Assembly (NCBI GenBank): GCA_029204045.2
Contig: CM055069.1
Span: 26,330,825 to 26,394,824, forward strand
DNA from: Tillandsia leiboldiana
Taxonomy: Eukaryota; Streptophyta; Magnoliopsida; Poales; Bromeliaceae
Reading direction: 5' to 3'
Length of the DNA stretch: 64,000 bases
Both the position numbers and the translations under genes were made by a program. Within the stretch, counting starts at the first letter, position 1, and each line of letters starts with the position of its first letter. Below are positions 53,144-64,000 of this stretch, in pieces. Under the pieces are notes generated by a model. That model had not been told where the DNA came from. It saw only the letters and a program-made list of their open reading frames with translations, and made no database searches.

Positions 53144-56100
53144 TCAACCAGAAGTCTCGAACAGGAAAGGGTAAGTATCTCTCATCACTGTCTCCAGCTC
53201 CCAAGTAGCCTCCCGCTCCTCGTGATTGCTCCATAGGATCTTCACATACGGAATGGCCCGATTGCGCAATTCCCTCACCTCTCGAGCAAGAATTCGCAAC
53301 GGGCGCTCCTCATAACCAAGATCCTCGCCGACCTCCAAAGAAGTGAAGTCAATCACGTGCGACGGGTCAAAAACATATCTCCTCAGAGCCGAGACGTGGA
53401 AAACATCGTGAACTCCGGCCAGGCGTGGTGGAAGGGCAACTCTATAAGCCACAGGGCCTATCCTCTCAAGTACCTCGAAGGGTCCAATAAAACGGGGACT
53501 GAGCTTCTCCCGAACTCCGAATCTCTACCCCTTTCGAAGGCGAGACCTTCAAAAAGACATGATCACGAATCTGAAACTCTAGGTCTCGCCGTCGAGTATC
53601 AGCGTAGCTCCTCTGACGACTCTGGGCTATCACAAGATGTCGGCGAGCTAATATGACTTTCTCCTCTGCCTCCAACAGTAAATCCGGTCCCAAAGTCCTC
53701 CTCTCACCCACGTCACTCCAATACAAGGGCGACCAACACTTGCGTCCATACAACGCCTCAAACGGAGCCATCTGAATGCTCGCTTGATAGCTGTTATTGT
53801 ACGCAAACTCAACCAATGCTAAGTGCCGGTACAACCCTCCTCCAAAATCCATAACGCACGCTCTCAACATGTCCTCGAGGGTCTGTATGCTGCGCTCAGA
53901 CTGTCCATCGGTCTGTGGGTAGAATGCTGTGCTAAAACGGAGCTGGGTCCCCAAGGCTGACTGTAGACTCCCCGAAAAGTGTGAAACGAACCTCGGGTCC
54001 CTATCTGATACAATCGAGGCGGGTACACCGTGCAGTCTTACCACCTCATCCAAATATAACTGTGCAAGACGCTCTAACGACCAAGTCATCTGTACAGGCA
54101 ATAAGTGTGCAGACTTGGTGAGTCTATCCACGACAACCCAAATTGCATCAGCCCCACTCTGCGCCCTCGGCAGTCCAGTGACGAAGTCCATGGTGATGTG
54201 GTCCCACTTCCACTCGGGAATTGGAAGACTCTATAACTTGCCAGCAGGAACCCGGTGCTCTGCCTTCACTTGCTGACAAGTTAAACAATGAGCCACAAAT
54301 CTTCCAATATCCCGCTTCATTCCGAGCCACAAAAAATGTGCCTTGAGGTCCTTATACATCTTAGTACCACCAGGATGAATGGTATAAGGTGTATAATGGG
54401 CCTCCTTCAAAATCTGATCTCTGAGCTCAGGGTCCATAGGCACACACACTCAGTCCCTGTACCGCAGTACTCCCGAGCTATCCACTGTAAAATCCCCTAT
54501 TTGATCTGCCTGAATCTGCGATCTAATCCTCGTCAAGTGGGGGTCCTCACTCTGTGTCTCTCTAATCCTGTCCAACAGAGTGGGCTGCAAGACCATGGAC
54601 ATGAGTCTAGCAGAGACCCCAGGGGATACTACCTCAATCTAAAGGCGCCTCAACTGCTCAACAAGCGGTGGCTGCTGTGTGATCAACATGCTCAAGCTCT
54701 GCGCTGACCTCCTACTCAAAGCATCTGCTACTACATTGGCCTTGCCGGGATGATAAAGGATGCTCACATCATAGTCCTTTAATAACTCCAACCACCGGCG
54801 TTGCCTCAAATTTAGCTCCTTTTGAGTAAACAAGTACTTTAAACTCTTATGATCTGTGTAGATCTCACACTGCTCCCCGTAGAGGTAATGCCGCCACAAC
54901 TTCAGCGCGAACACCACGGCCGCAAGCTCCAAGTCATGAGTAGGGTAATTCTTCTCATAATCCTTTAATTGCCGTGAAGCATAAGCAATTACCCTACCAT
55001 GCTGCATCAAAACACATCCCAAACCGCTGTGGGAGGCGTCACTATATATCACAAATCCATCGCCCATCACCGGTACTGCTAGAACTGGTGCCGAGATCAA
55101 TCTCCTCTTTAGTTCCTCAAAACTCTCCTGGCACCGCTCAGTCCAAACAAACTTTATCCCCTTCCTGGTCAAACTGGTCAGGGGAGTAGAGAGCTTCGCA
55201 AAGCCCTCTACAAACCGACGGTAATAACCTACTAATCCCAAAAAGCTACGGATCTCAGTAACCGTCGTCGGTCTAGGCCAATCCCGAACAGCATCAATCT
55301 TCGTCGGGTCTACTGCCACTCCTGCGGCTGATACAATGTGGCCTAGAAAAGCAACCTCCCGAAGCCAAAATTCGCACTTTTTAAGCTTGGCATACAGCTT
55401 CTTCTCTCGCAGAAGCTGCAGCACTATCCTCAAGTGCTCCTCATGCTCTATATCACTTCGGGAGTAAATCAAAATGTCGTCAATAAACACAACGACAAAC
55501 CGGTCCAAGTACGGCTGAAATACCCGGTTCATTAAATCCATAAATGCAGCAGGGGCATTAGTTAATCCAAAAGGCATAACTGTAAACTCATAATGCCCGT
55601 ACCGGGATCTAAAAGCCGTCTTGGGAATGTCCTCGACCCTCACCCTAAGCTGGCGGTAACCTGACTGGAGATCAATCTTCGAGAACACTGACGCTCCCTG
55701 CAACTGATCAAACAGATCATCAATCCATGGTAGGGGATACTTGTTCCGGATGGTCACTTTGTTCAGCTCCCGGTAATCAACACATAATCGAAGCGACCCA
55801 TACTTCTTCTTCACAAATAAAACCGGCGCTCCCCACGGAGATACACTGGGTCTCACAAAACCCACGTCCATCAAATCCTGCAACTGGGCCTTCAGCTCCC
55901 TCAGCTCGGCAGGTGCCATCCTATAAGGTGCCTTCGAGATTGGTGCGGTTCCTGGAACCACATCAATCACAAACTCAATCTCCCTCTCTGGCGGCATAGT
56001 CGTCAACTCTGAGGGAAACACATCTGGGAAGACAATAGGAATATCCTCGAGTCCTAGGGCCGCCGTAGGCACCTCTACAATCGTCGCCAGGAAAGCGGTG

Positions 56101-56929
56101 CAACCTCTACTCATCATCCGCCGAGCTCTCGCCGAAGAAATAGTCATCGCAAATAAGGTACTCTGGCAGCCTCTGAAAACGAACTCCTCCTGTCCAGGCT
56201 CACGGAGGGTCACCGTCCTCTCTCTGCAGTCTATGGTGGTGAAATTCCGAGATAACCAATCCATGCCAAGTACGGCGTCGAAATCCTGGAGCTGTCGCAA
56301 GACGAGCAAGTCTACCGGCAGGATCCAGGATCCCAACTGTACAGGGCAATCCCTACAACACTCCTCGACATGCAAGACATGGTCTGGAATCTGAACCTCT
56401 AGTGCATGCGATAATGAAACTACCTCTATACCATGTAGGGATGCAAATGCTCTACTAATAAATGAATGTGATGCGCCAGTATCAAAAAGAGCTCGAGTAT
56501 GAACTGCAGAAATCAAAATAATACCTGCGACGGCGTGGTTAGCTGCTGTAGCATCCTCTATCTGAGCAGCATAGACTCGTCCGCTCGGCGTCGGGGGACG
56601 TCGCTCTGGCTGTCGCGAAGAGGAAGAAGCATGATCGGGCCTACCAGAGGCCGCAGAAGGCCCTGCCGGCAAATAAGGAACAGAAGTTGTTGAAGCTGAG
56701 GAAGGAGCTGGAGGACCTGCCCTGGGGCACAAACTCTGATAGTGACCTGTTTGCCCGCAACGGAAGCATCGGCCCTGCCTCTGCTGACAATGAATCGGTA
56801 AGTGCGGCCCTCCACAAATAACACATCGGTCCGAGCGTGGCTGTCGCGAGGTCTGCTGCTGCTGCGAAGGCTGCTGCTGCCGAGGCGGTCGACGTTGCTG
56901 CTGCTGCTGCGAAGACTGACGAGACGCTC
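53144..56929 (-). pseudogene. Element F gag-pol, disrupted (knuckles to chromodomain)
   Basis: From the G insertion point it reads a Gln-rich linker, two knuckles (CVICGGPHLPIHC, CFRCGQTGHYQSLC), protease DTGAS, RT with FIDD, RNase H, integrase and chromodomain. Nonsense codons lie at 54639-54641 (Glu in D, linker after RNase H), 54450-54452 (Arg in D) and 54231-54233 (Gln in D, before the integrase core), all in one frame. A one-base shift near 53520-53533 moves the last part (53144-53452, chromodomain) to another frame. Three residues are missing before FPDVFP. In the chromodomain the usual ILDRE is ILARE. The element is defective. Confidence 0.92.
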
Positions 56930-57156
56930 TGTTACGGAATTTGAGTTGGCGTATTTCGTGAAATCGGTTAAGTCTTGAAGATTGAAGATGAAAAAGTTGG
57001 ATCGTACACCTCAATCTCAAGTAAGAAGAATTCAAAAGGATCAGGTAAGTTTAATTCAATAAGTTTGTTGATCCGAATACTTCTTATAGTGTAGAAACAC
57101 TTGGATGAATTTTTGATTACATAAAAATCAAAAACTGGGCATTTTACATGTTCAGA

Positions 57157-57325
57157 GTCCGGACCGTGGATCTCAGTCCGGACCCCGAACGTGGAATTTG
57201 TAAGAAAAGCATGAACAGTCCGGACCGTGGATTGCAGTCCGGACCCCGAATGTCGTCTTTTCTGGAATTAGTCTGTTTCGCTGAGACAGTCCGGACCGTC
57301 AATTCCAGTCCGGACTGTCGTCCTG
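57157..57325 (+). repeat. Three pairs of GTCCGGAC palindromes in U3 of G
   Basis: TCCGGA cores start at 57158/57177, 57219/57238 and 57300/57319: exactly 19 bp within each pair. The first member is usually followed by CGT, the second by CCCCGAA. They lie within about 230 bp upstream of the TATA box. Confidence 0.9.
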
Positions 57326-57382
57326 CAAAATTCCAGAAATGGTTAGTTTTTTATGCTTATCTTCTTCCAATGGTTTCTAACC

Positions 57383-57391
57383 TATAAATAG
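57383..57391 (+). promoter_or_regulatory. TATA box of copia element G
   Basis: TATAAATAG, preceded by GGTTTCTAACC, matching the solo LTR S. Confidence 0.75.
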
Positions 57392-57649
57392 ACCCTATGA
57401 TTCATCTTTTAGGGTAAGCGTAAAATACGACCGAAAAAAAGAAAAATCCACATATAGAGAAGAAAGGAAATACATGTTTTAATTCTATGTTTCTTCATCT
57501 ATATTATTAATTTGATTCTAGGTTTTTCAAACTCAGATTTTGAGTAGAATCAAATTAATGAATACTTAGATGGTATTTCCGATCTATTTCTAATCTAAGT
57601 ATTCGGCGGATCATCGCCACCCAAAAACAACGATTTATCCCAAAATCGG

Positions 57650-57786
57650 CGCGTGGACTCGCGTGGCCTTGTGGATTCAAGGTGCTACCGCTCTCGTGGA
57701 TTCGGAGCGAGGTACGTTCGTGGATTCGAAGCGTGCTACTGGGTGAAGACCGTGGATTCGGCGTTGGACGCTAATCGTGGATTCGA
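57650..57786 (+). repeat. Six GTGGATTCG repeats in R/U5 of G
   Basis: GTGGA(T/C)TC starts at 57652, 57671, 57696, 57720, 57752 and 57777, about 270-400 nt downstream of the TATA box, so it would be in the transcript. Confidence 0.82.
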
Positions 57787-58087
57787 GCAGCGTTGCGGAG
57801 CGAGTGGAGAAGATCTACTAGGAGCGTATGGAAAAGGTTGAGTCGTAAGTGTGTATGGTAAATCACCTTGTACGTGTGTTAATTCTAGTGGATTTCACCG
57901 TGTTATCGGTCCCGTGGTTTTTTACTCCGGATTGGAGTTTTCCACGTAAAAATCTCTGCGTGTTATTTATTTTTCCGCATTGGGTTTTATATCGCAAAGA
58001 TTTTTGAGTGTTTATTGTTTACACCTATTCACCCCCCTCTAGGTGTTTTTTCCCCTATTTAGATCCAATTATACATAACCCAACAAG

Positions 58088-58099
58088 TGGTATCAGAGC
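58088..58099 (+). promoter_or_regulatory. Primer binding site of element G
   Basis: TGGTATCAGAGC, 2 nt (AG) after the LTR end. Initiator-Met tRNA type, with the short spacer usual in copia. Confidence 0.93.
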
Positions 58100-58118
58100 A
58101 GGAATAGGGTTGTAAACA

Positions 58119-58739
58119 ATGGTTGAAGGTGGAAACATCAACAGACCCCCGTTCTTCGATGGAACAAATTATGCCTACTGGAAAGTACGGATGAAAGCCT
58201 TTTTAATTTCCATCGACGAACGGGTGTGGCAATCAATTGAATTAGGATGGTCTAATCCAACTGAAATTCTTGCTGATGTTCGCACCATCAAACCTAGGTC
58301 GAAATGGACCAAGGAAGAGATTGATTTTTCTTCTTACAATGGCAAAGGAATTAATGCTTTATTTAATGCCTTGTCACAAACAGAGTTCTCTCGCGTCTCG
58401 GCATGTGAGACTGCGAAAGAAATCTGGGATGTTCTTCAAGTTACACATGAGGGAACTAACCTTGTGAAGATTCAAAAACTGCAAATGCTTACGAGCAAGT
58501 TTGACTCCATTTTCATGGCAGAAAATGAATCTTTCACAGATTACTATACACGATTGCAAGACATCGTAAACACATGTGCTAACTTGGGAGAGAAGATTCC
58601 AGAATTTAAAATTGTAAGAAAGATCTTAAGAACTCTTCCTGAAAGATTTCGTTCCAAGGTTACGGCCATTGAAACTATTAAACACCCGGACGAAATCCGT
58701 GTAGAAGAATTGTTGGTTCATTACAAACTTATGAAATGA
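58119..58739 (+). pseudogene. Element G gag, N-terminal part
   Basis: 206 residues starting MVEGGNINRPPFFDG, with the NYAYWKVRMKAFL segment of the copia gag (UBN2/DUF4219-type) and YYTRLQDIVNTC further on. This forms the particle shell. It stops at TGA 58737-58739 only because of a single-base deletion just upstream, near 58715-58725. The other frame continues with the typical following gag sequence and overlaps at 58736. The natural gag-pol of this lineage is one frame, so this copy is broken. The ATG 33 nt after the LTR is the first one after the primer site. Confidence 0.9.
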
Positions 58740-61700
58740 CATTTCCTACTAACTATTCTTCTGGAAATGCATCCTCTTCTAAGTCTTCAGGTTATGCATT
58801 AAAAACAACAAAAGAAGAAGACGCGGATTCATCCTCCTCAGATGATGACGAGAACCTATCTATGGAGGACTTTGAGAAACAGCTTGCTCTCCTGACAAGA
58901 AATTTTCGCCGAAACTTCCGAAGGGGTAATTCAAGTAAAACCTCATCCTCCGGAAAGTGGAAGAAAGGCAAAGGTTTTTCAAGCCAAAAGTCAAGAAAGC
59001 AAGAAAGTTTTTCAAAGGATAAGAAAAGCTCAGAAGGACAAGTCCAATGCTTCAAGTGCCGAGGATACGGCCATATCTCAACGGAGTGTCCAAATAAGAA
59101 TCCGTCCAAGAAGAAGGTGATGCAAGCCGTCACTTGGGATGACACCTCATCGTCAAATGAGTCGTCTTCAAGTGATGAAGAAAAGAGCGCAACGGCATTC
59201 CACACGTCCACCACATCTTCACCCTTCATGTGCTTAATGACAAGTACTTCAGATTCATTGTCCAACTCCTCCCAGGTTGAAAAAACTGCAACGGATGATG
59301 AATCGAGTAACTCTGAAGGTGAAGATTTTGCTCTTGCCTACCATAAGCTTTTGAGGGATTCAAAGAAATTGGCAAAGCAAAACAAGAGTTTGAGAGGGAG
59401 ATTGCAGGATCTCGAAGAAGAAGCAAAGAGGGCATCTTCTCTCTCAAACGCTCTTGAAGTGGAAAGGGATAATCTGATTAAAGTAAATGTTTCCCTTCAA
59501 GAGTCCAATGAGCAATTCGAGAAGAATTTTGTAGATATGGTGAACAAAGCGAATTACTTCTTGAAGCTCTACGGCGAGGCTCGACAGGAAAAATTGGAAA
59601 TGACGGAGACCATTTTCCAACTCACGGATGATTTAAAGCAATTCTCTTCTGGAAGGAGTAAGTTGGATAAGCTTCTTGGTCTTGGTCAAACAAATCGGTT
59701 CGGCCTCGGATACACTCAAACTGGAGACATTCCTAGTTCGAGTGGGACAGTCTTTGTGCCCCAGTCGGTATCTCCTCCTCCGACACCGGAATTCACGACA
59801 AGCAACGACAACAAGCCTACTTCACCCTCTTCGGGATCGTCAAGCACTAAGGTATGTTTTCGTTGTGGTATTGCAGGGCACATAAGAAGAAATTGCAAGA
59901 ATGGAGCGAAAAGATCAAATCAAGCACATCTTGCAACTACTACCAATGAGTTCATTTCCCGCAAATCAAAGAAAAATCTTTCAAAAGGAAAGAACATTGG
60001 TAGTACATCAAACAAGACGACGACGTCAAGGAAAAGCGATGGATCAAACAAGACGCTTTCACCAAAGGTATCAACTTTACAATCATTTCCGACGTACACC
60101 AAAACTCGAAAGGTTTGGGTACGCAAAGGTGAAATCTTCCCTTGTCTTGTTACTAATATTTCCTTGCATGCATATGATAATTCGTCTTGGTATCTGGATA
60201 GCGGTTGTTCCCGTCACATGACCGGTGACAAAAACTGCTTTCAAAATCTTGAGAAAATCTCCGGAGGACTTGTAGTTTTAGGAGATGGTCGGTCTTCCAA
60301 AATTGTTGGAAAAGGAACTGTAGCTATTCCAGATGGCCCGGTACTGAATAATGTGTTATTTGTTGAAGGCCTTAAGACTAACCTCATAAGTATCAGTCAA
60401 CTTTGTGACAATGGTTTTTCAGTTAGTTTTTCATCTGTTGAATGTGTTGTAACTGATAAGGACCATGTTTTCTTTTTAAAGGGGGTTAGATCTGAAAACA
60501 ATTGTTATGTTGTTCCTAATAAAATTTCTGAAAACTGTAACTTAGCCTCTTTGAATAATGAAACACTTTGGCATGAAAGGCTAGGTCACATAAATTTTAA
60601 GGAACTTGCTAGAATTTCAAACAAAGACGTGGTCAAGGGGGTTCCAAAACTTTCACTTAAACAAAACATTGTGTGTGGTGGTTGTCAAAAGGGAAAACAA
60701 TCCAGGACTGCACACAAGAACTTGAACCACGTTGGTACTAAACGGCCCTTAGAATTATTGCATATGGATCTTACGGGGCTGACTCGTCAACCATCTTTGG
60801 GAGGTAAATGGTATATTTTCTTATTGGTTGATGATTTCTCTAGATACTCATGGGTAGCATTTTTGAAAGAGAAAGCTGATACTTTTGATTCTTTTCACGA
60901 GATTTGCCATCGTATTATGATTGAAAAGAATGAAAAGATCATTCATGTTAGAAGTGATAGAGGTGGAGAATTCATAAATTCTAAATTCATTGATTTTTGC
61001 ACTTCCAACGGCATTAAACATGAATTCTCAGCACCCTATACACCTCAACAGAATGGTGTAGTCGAGCGCAAAAACCGGGTTGTACAAGAGATGGCACGTG
61101 TTATGCTTCATAGCCGGAATTTACCGTTATATTTTTGGGCTGAAGCTGTGAACACTGCAGTCTATGTTATTAATCGAGTTTATTTGCGCCCGGTAACCTT
61201 AAATACACCATATGAGCTGTGGTTTAGTAGAAAACCAATTGTCAAATATTTTCGTATCTTTGGGAGTCGATGTTTTATTCTGCGTGATCGCGAAAACCTT
61301 GGTAAGTTCGACTCGCGAAGTGACGAAGGGATTTTTATGGGTTATTCTACTAACAGTAGAGCATATCGGGTATTTAACTTGGAATCTAAAACAATTGTAG
61401 AATCTGTAAATGTTAAAGTAGATGAAGCTTTCCACTTTGCATCTAATAAATCTACCCCTGATATCTCTTTTGATGATGATACTCCTGCAAATGCATCTTC
61501 TCATAACAATTCTTCCGATAATAATGATGCATCTAATGGTTCTTCAAGTTTATTTGATATGCAGGAATCATCTCATGTACCTCCGAGTACTCCGTTACCT
61601 CAAACGTTACGCATCTCCAAGGATCATCCGGAATCTAATATTATTGGAGACCCACAAGAAGGAGTCAGGACTCGGAGACAGTTGGTTTGTGGATTCGCTT

Positions 61701-63115
61701 GTTACGTTTCCTTAATCGAACCAAAGAACGTTGATGAAGCTCTTCAGGATGACTACTGGATTGAAGCAATGCAGGAAGAGCTCCATCAGTTTGAACGCAA
61801 CAAAGTCTGGGAATTAACGACGCCTCCGAAGCAACACAATGTGATTGGTACTAAATGGATTTTCAAGAACAAGAAAAATGAGGATGGTACCATCATCAGG
61901 AACAAAGCACGTTTAGTTGCTCAAGGCTACTCTCAAATAGAAGGTATAGACTTTGATGAAACTTTCGCCCCTGTAGCTAGACTCGAGTCCATTCGTATCT
62001 TATTCGCTATTACTTGTCATTTTAAAATAAAACTCTTTCAAATGGACATTAAGAGCGCGTTTTTAAATGGGTTTTTAAATGAGGAAGTTTATGTGGCTCA
62101 ACCGAAAGGTTTTGTAGACTGTAAACTACCTAACCATGTTTTTCGTTTGAAAAAGGCTCTTTACGGTTTAAAACAAGCACCGCGAGCGTGGTACGAAAGG
62201 TTGACAAAGCACCTTTTGGAGAAGGGCTATACTCGAGGGGGAGCAGACAGGACTCTCTTTGTGAAGCATTATCAAAATAACTTCATTGTTGCACAAATCT
62301 ATGTCGATGACATTGTATTTGGAGCAACAAAGGATAATGATGCTTCTAAATTCGCTGAAACCATGGAAAGCGAATTTGAGATGTCAATGATGGGCGAACT
62401 GACATACTTTCTTGGATTACAAGTAAAACAAAATGATGAAGGCATCCATCTGTGTCAATCCAAGTATGCAAAGGAGTTGGTAAAGAAATTCGGATTAGAA
62501 GATTCTAAAGATTTTCCGACTCCTATGGGAACTAGCAATAAGGGATTAGGACGTGAATCTCTTAGTGAGAATGTAGACGAGAAACTTTATCGCAGCATAA
62601 TTGGAAGTCTACTTTACCTCACAGCTAGTCGCCCGGACATATCCTTTAGTGTTGGGATTTGCGCGAGATATCAATCAGCACCAAAGGAGGTTCACCTGAA
62701 AGCGGTGAAACAGATCATCTGGTACATCAAAGGAACCATTAATTTCGGAATTTGGCATCCTATGGGAACAAGTCTAGATATTGTTGGATATTCAGATGCC
62801 GATTGGGCAGGATCTGTGGATGATCGAAAAAGTACGAGTGGTGCATGTTTTTATCTTGGCCATTGCCTTGTGTCTTGGCATAGTAAAAAGCAAAACTGCA
62901 TTGCACTCTCGACTGCCGAAGCGGAATATATCTCTGCGGGTAGTTGCTCAACCCAACTCATTTGGATGAAAAGTGTGTTGAGCGACTTCCGAATTTCAGC
63001 AACTTCGGTAATGATTCTCTGTGACAACACCAGTGCTATAAACATTTTCAAAAACCCTGTGTTGCACTCAAGAACAAAACACATTGAACTTAGATATCAT
63101 TTCTTAGAGAGCTAG
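58736..63115 (+). pseudogene. Element G gag-pol: knuckles, coiled coil, protease, integrase, RT, RNase H
   Basis: 1,459 codons without a stop. In order: a Ser/Asp-rich stretch; a CCHC knuckle (C105, C108, H113, C118); an acidic Ser-rich region; a coiled coil (about 200-310); a second CCHC knuckle (C374, C377, H382, C387); protease DSG (D488). Integrase has H613/H618/C647/C650 and D678, D741, E777 (D-X35-E). RT has D1104 and YVDD (D1191, D1192). RNase H has D1354, E1395 and D1430. All catalytic residues are present. The apparent ATG at 58736 is not a true start: it is gag sequence cut off by a frameshift. The frame ends at TAG 63113-63115 through a second one-base deletion; the last ~44 residues are in another frame. 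Confidence 0.93.
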
Positions 63116-63246
63116 TTGAATCAAATATTCTTCAACTTTCATATATTTCAACTGAGGATCAATTAGCTGACATTTTAACAAAACCTTTGGATCAAAAACG
63201 TTTTATTCATTTGCGTAAGGCAATTGGAATGCTTTCCTTGAAATAA
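63108..63246 (+). pseudogene. C-terminal tail of element G RNase H, out of frame
   Basis: Shifted by one base from the main frame, this reads ELVESNILQLSYISTEDQ, then ADILTKPLDQKRF and ends MLSLK before TAA at 63244-63246. It is the expected end of a copia RNase H domain (the ADILTK block), lost from the main frame by a one-base deletion near 63108-63112. Confidence 0.88.
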
Positions 63247-64000
63247 TTTCTTTTTGAAACCAATCCTTAGGTTAGGTTTTGTTTTTGTGTTTTTGTTCTT
63301 TACCTATGCTTGTACATAGAACATTAATTGAGCATTAGTTACATTGACTTTAACTGCATCCTTTTATATGTTTAGGAATTTATTATGCTTTAGATATCAT
63401 AATAATTCATTTGATGCAATGATCATTTATGTCAATTAAATCATCTTTGTTTGATCAAAGTCAATTTCTCTCTCAATGATCTCTTGGTATAGTTATTATC
63501 TTATTTGACTATTTAGTCGAGTATGAAATCGAGATCAATTTTTGGTTGAATACTTTATATCTTAAATAATTGATAGCCAATTGAGGGGGAGCCAAAGAAA
63601 AAGTATTATGCTCAAAAGATGTGGAAAGAGTTACATCCCAATGAGGAGTGTGAAAACTACCACCACATGGAGGAAAGAGCTACCACCTCGGTCGTCCGAG
63701 TACTGTGTGCAGCTACCACATGTATACCAAGCAAGGTTTTTCAAGTTTGATTAAATAAAATGCATATTGAAATACTTGACTCTGTCAAATTTCAAGGTTG
63801 GTATAAGGTGGGATTTTTATGAAAGATGCTCAAAGAGCCACTCTCTTCAACAAATTGTCTCGATACATTATCTAATATATTTGGGATTTCAAACATCTAT
63901 TGATCTTGTATTTCATTTTCTTTACCAAATTGATGATTTGATAAAGGCATTACTCATAAGATCATGTTAGATGTGATTGAAGTTGTTCAACTTTAAGGGA
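63247..64000 (+). other. 3' non-coding region of element G
   Basis: AT-rich, no reading frame worth calling. TTGAGGGGGAGCC at about 63581 resembles a polypurine tract, but no LTR start (TGTTACGG) follows it. Elements of the SIRE type often have a long region between pol and the 3' LTR, sometimes with an envelope-like frame. None is visible before the window ends. Confidence 0.7.

Larger units (their letters stand above)
49799..56929 (-). mobile_element. Element F: gypsy Tekay-type retrotransposon (3' LTR, pol, part of gag)
   Basis: A minus-strand element with its 3' LTR at 49799-53084, pol, and gag up to 56929, where copia element G is inserted; the rest lies beyond the right edge. It is inserted in the unassigned segment, with AGCTT (49794-49798) as the presumed target copy, not confirmable. 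LTR sequence is close to solo LTR E. Pol carries three nonsense codons and a frameshift. Confidence 0.92.
56930..58085 (+). repeat. 5' LTR of copia element G
   Basis: 1,156 bp, TGTTACGGAATTTG to AACCCAACA. It contains three palindrome pairs, TATAAATAG at 57383, a block of GTGGATTCG repeats and the terminal CACCTATTCACCC motif typical of plant copia LTRs. No gene is present. Confidence 0.93.
56930..64000 (+). mobile_element. Element G: Ty1/copia retrotransposon (SIRE/Maximus-like), 5' LTR to 3' non-coding region
   Basis: A 5' LTR (56930-58085), primer binding site (58088-58099), gag (58119-58739), a long gag-pol frame (58736-63115) with a shifted tail to 63246, and at least 750 bp of 3' non-coding sequence without an LTR by the window end. 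Inserted into F's gag; CGCTC (56925-56929) is the presumed target copy. Domain order protease-integrase-RT-RNase H and motifs DSG and YVDD make it copia. A long coiled-coil, two knuckles and an extended 3' region suggest SIRE/Maximus. The solo LTR S at 476-1872 is a relative. Confidence 0.93.

Noticed and set aside
63581..63593. Polypurine tract directly marking the 3' LTR of G
   Set aside because: The purine run TTGAGGGGGAGCC is not followed by the LTR start seen at 56930, so it is probably an internal purine tract rather than the LTR boundary.
63247..64000. Envelope-like gene after copia pol, as in some SIRE elements
   Set aside because: No frame of useful length, signal peptide or membrane segment is present before the window ends; it could lie further right.

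Overview
This window is plant nuclear DNA. It is built almost entirely of LTR retrotransposons inserted into one another. Six gag-pol copies (A, B, C, D, F and the remnant H) carry a chromodomain-bearing Ty3/gypsy polyprotein of the Tekay/Del chromovirus type, with LTRs of about 3.0-3.9 kb. One partial element (G) and one solo LTR (S) are Ty1/copia, and G looks like the SIRE/Maximus lineage. All of the five-base target-site duplications, TG...CA (mostly TGT...ACA) LTR ends and primer binding sites that can be checked fit a flowering plant. Nothing identifies the species. I find no host gene, tRNA, rRNA or CRISPR array. Only about 460 bp (49337-49798) is not an assignable retroelement; it is an open reading fragment resembling plant mobile domain or DUF1985-like proteins.

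Layout. Element A (minus) runs from the left edge to 5995 and is interrupted by the copia solo LTR S (476-1872). A sits in the gag of element B (plus), whose coding part runs 5996-9691 and whose 3' LTR begins at 9739. Element C (plus, 11713-48084, duplication ACATG) is inserted in that LTR. C is broken twice: by the complete minus-strand element D (17344-28530, duplication CCAAG) in its reverse transcriptase, and by a 3.9-kb solo LTR E (30236-43767, duplication GACGC) in its integrase. E is itself split by the complete minus-strand element H (33639-43264, duplication CTTCT). B's 3' LTR resumes at 48090 and ends at 49336. The unassigned segment follows, then element F (minus, from 49799), cut in its gag at 56930 by the copia element G, which runs off the right edge. 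The deepest chain is therefore unassigned DNA > B > C > E > H.

Relative ages agree with the nesting. By eye, the LTR pairs differ by about 3% (C, first ~950 bp only), 1.2% (D) and 0.6% (H). D is the only element with an uninterrupted gag-pol frame (1,622 codons), all catalytic residues, both LTRs, a primer binding site and a polypurine tract, so it could be autonomous. H has the most similar LTRs but a wrecked internal region, so it was probably copied in trans by another element's enzymes. A, B, C, F and G carry premature stops, frameshifts or deletions.

The best candidates for undescribed structure are cis-acting RNA/DNA elements, not proteins. The first is an invariant 24-nt hairpin with a palindromic CTGCAG loop about 160 nt from the primer binding site of A, C and D. 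The second is evenly spaced pairs of TCCGGA palindromes in the copia U3. The others are dense CACGTG clusters in the gypsy U3, and LTR-end hairpins whose sequence differs between subfamilies while pairing is kept. I did not find a clear new protein system.
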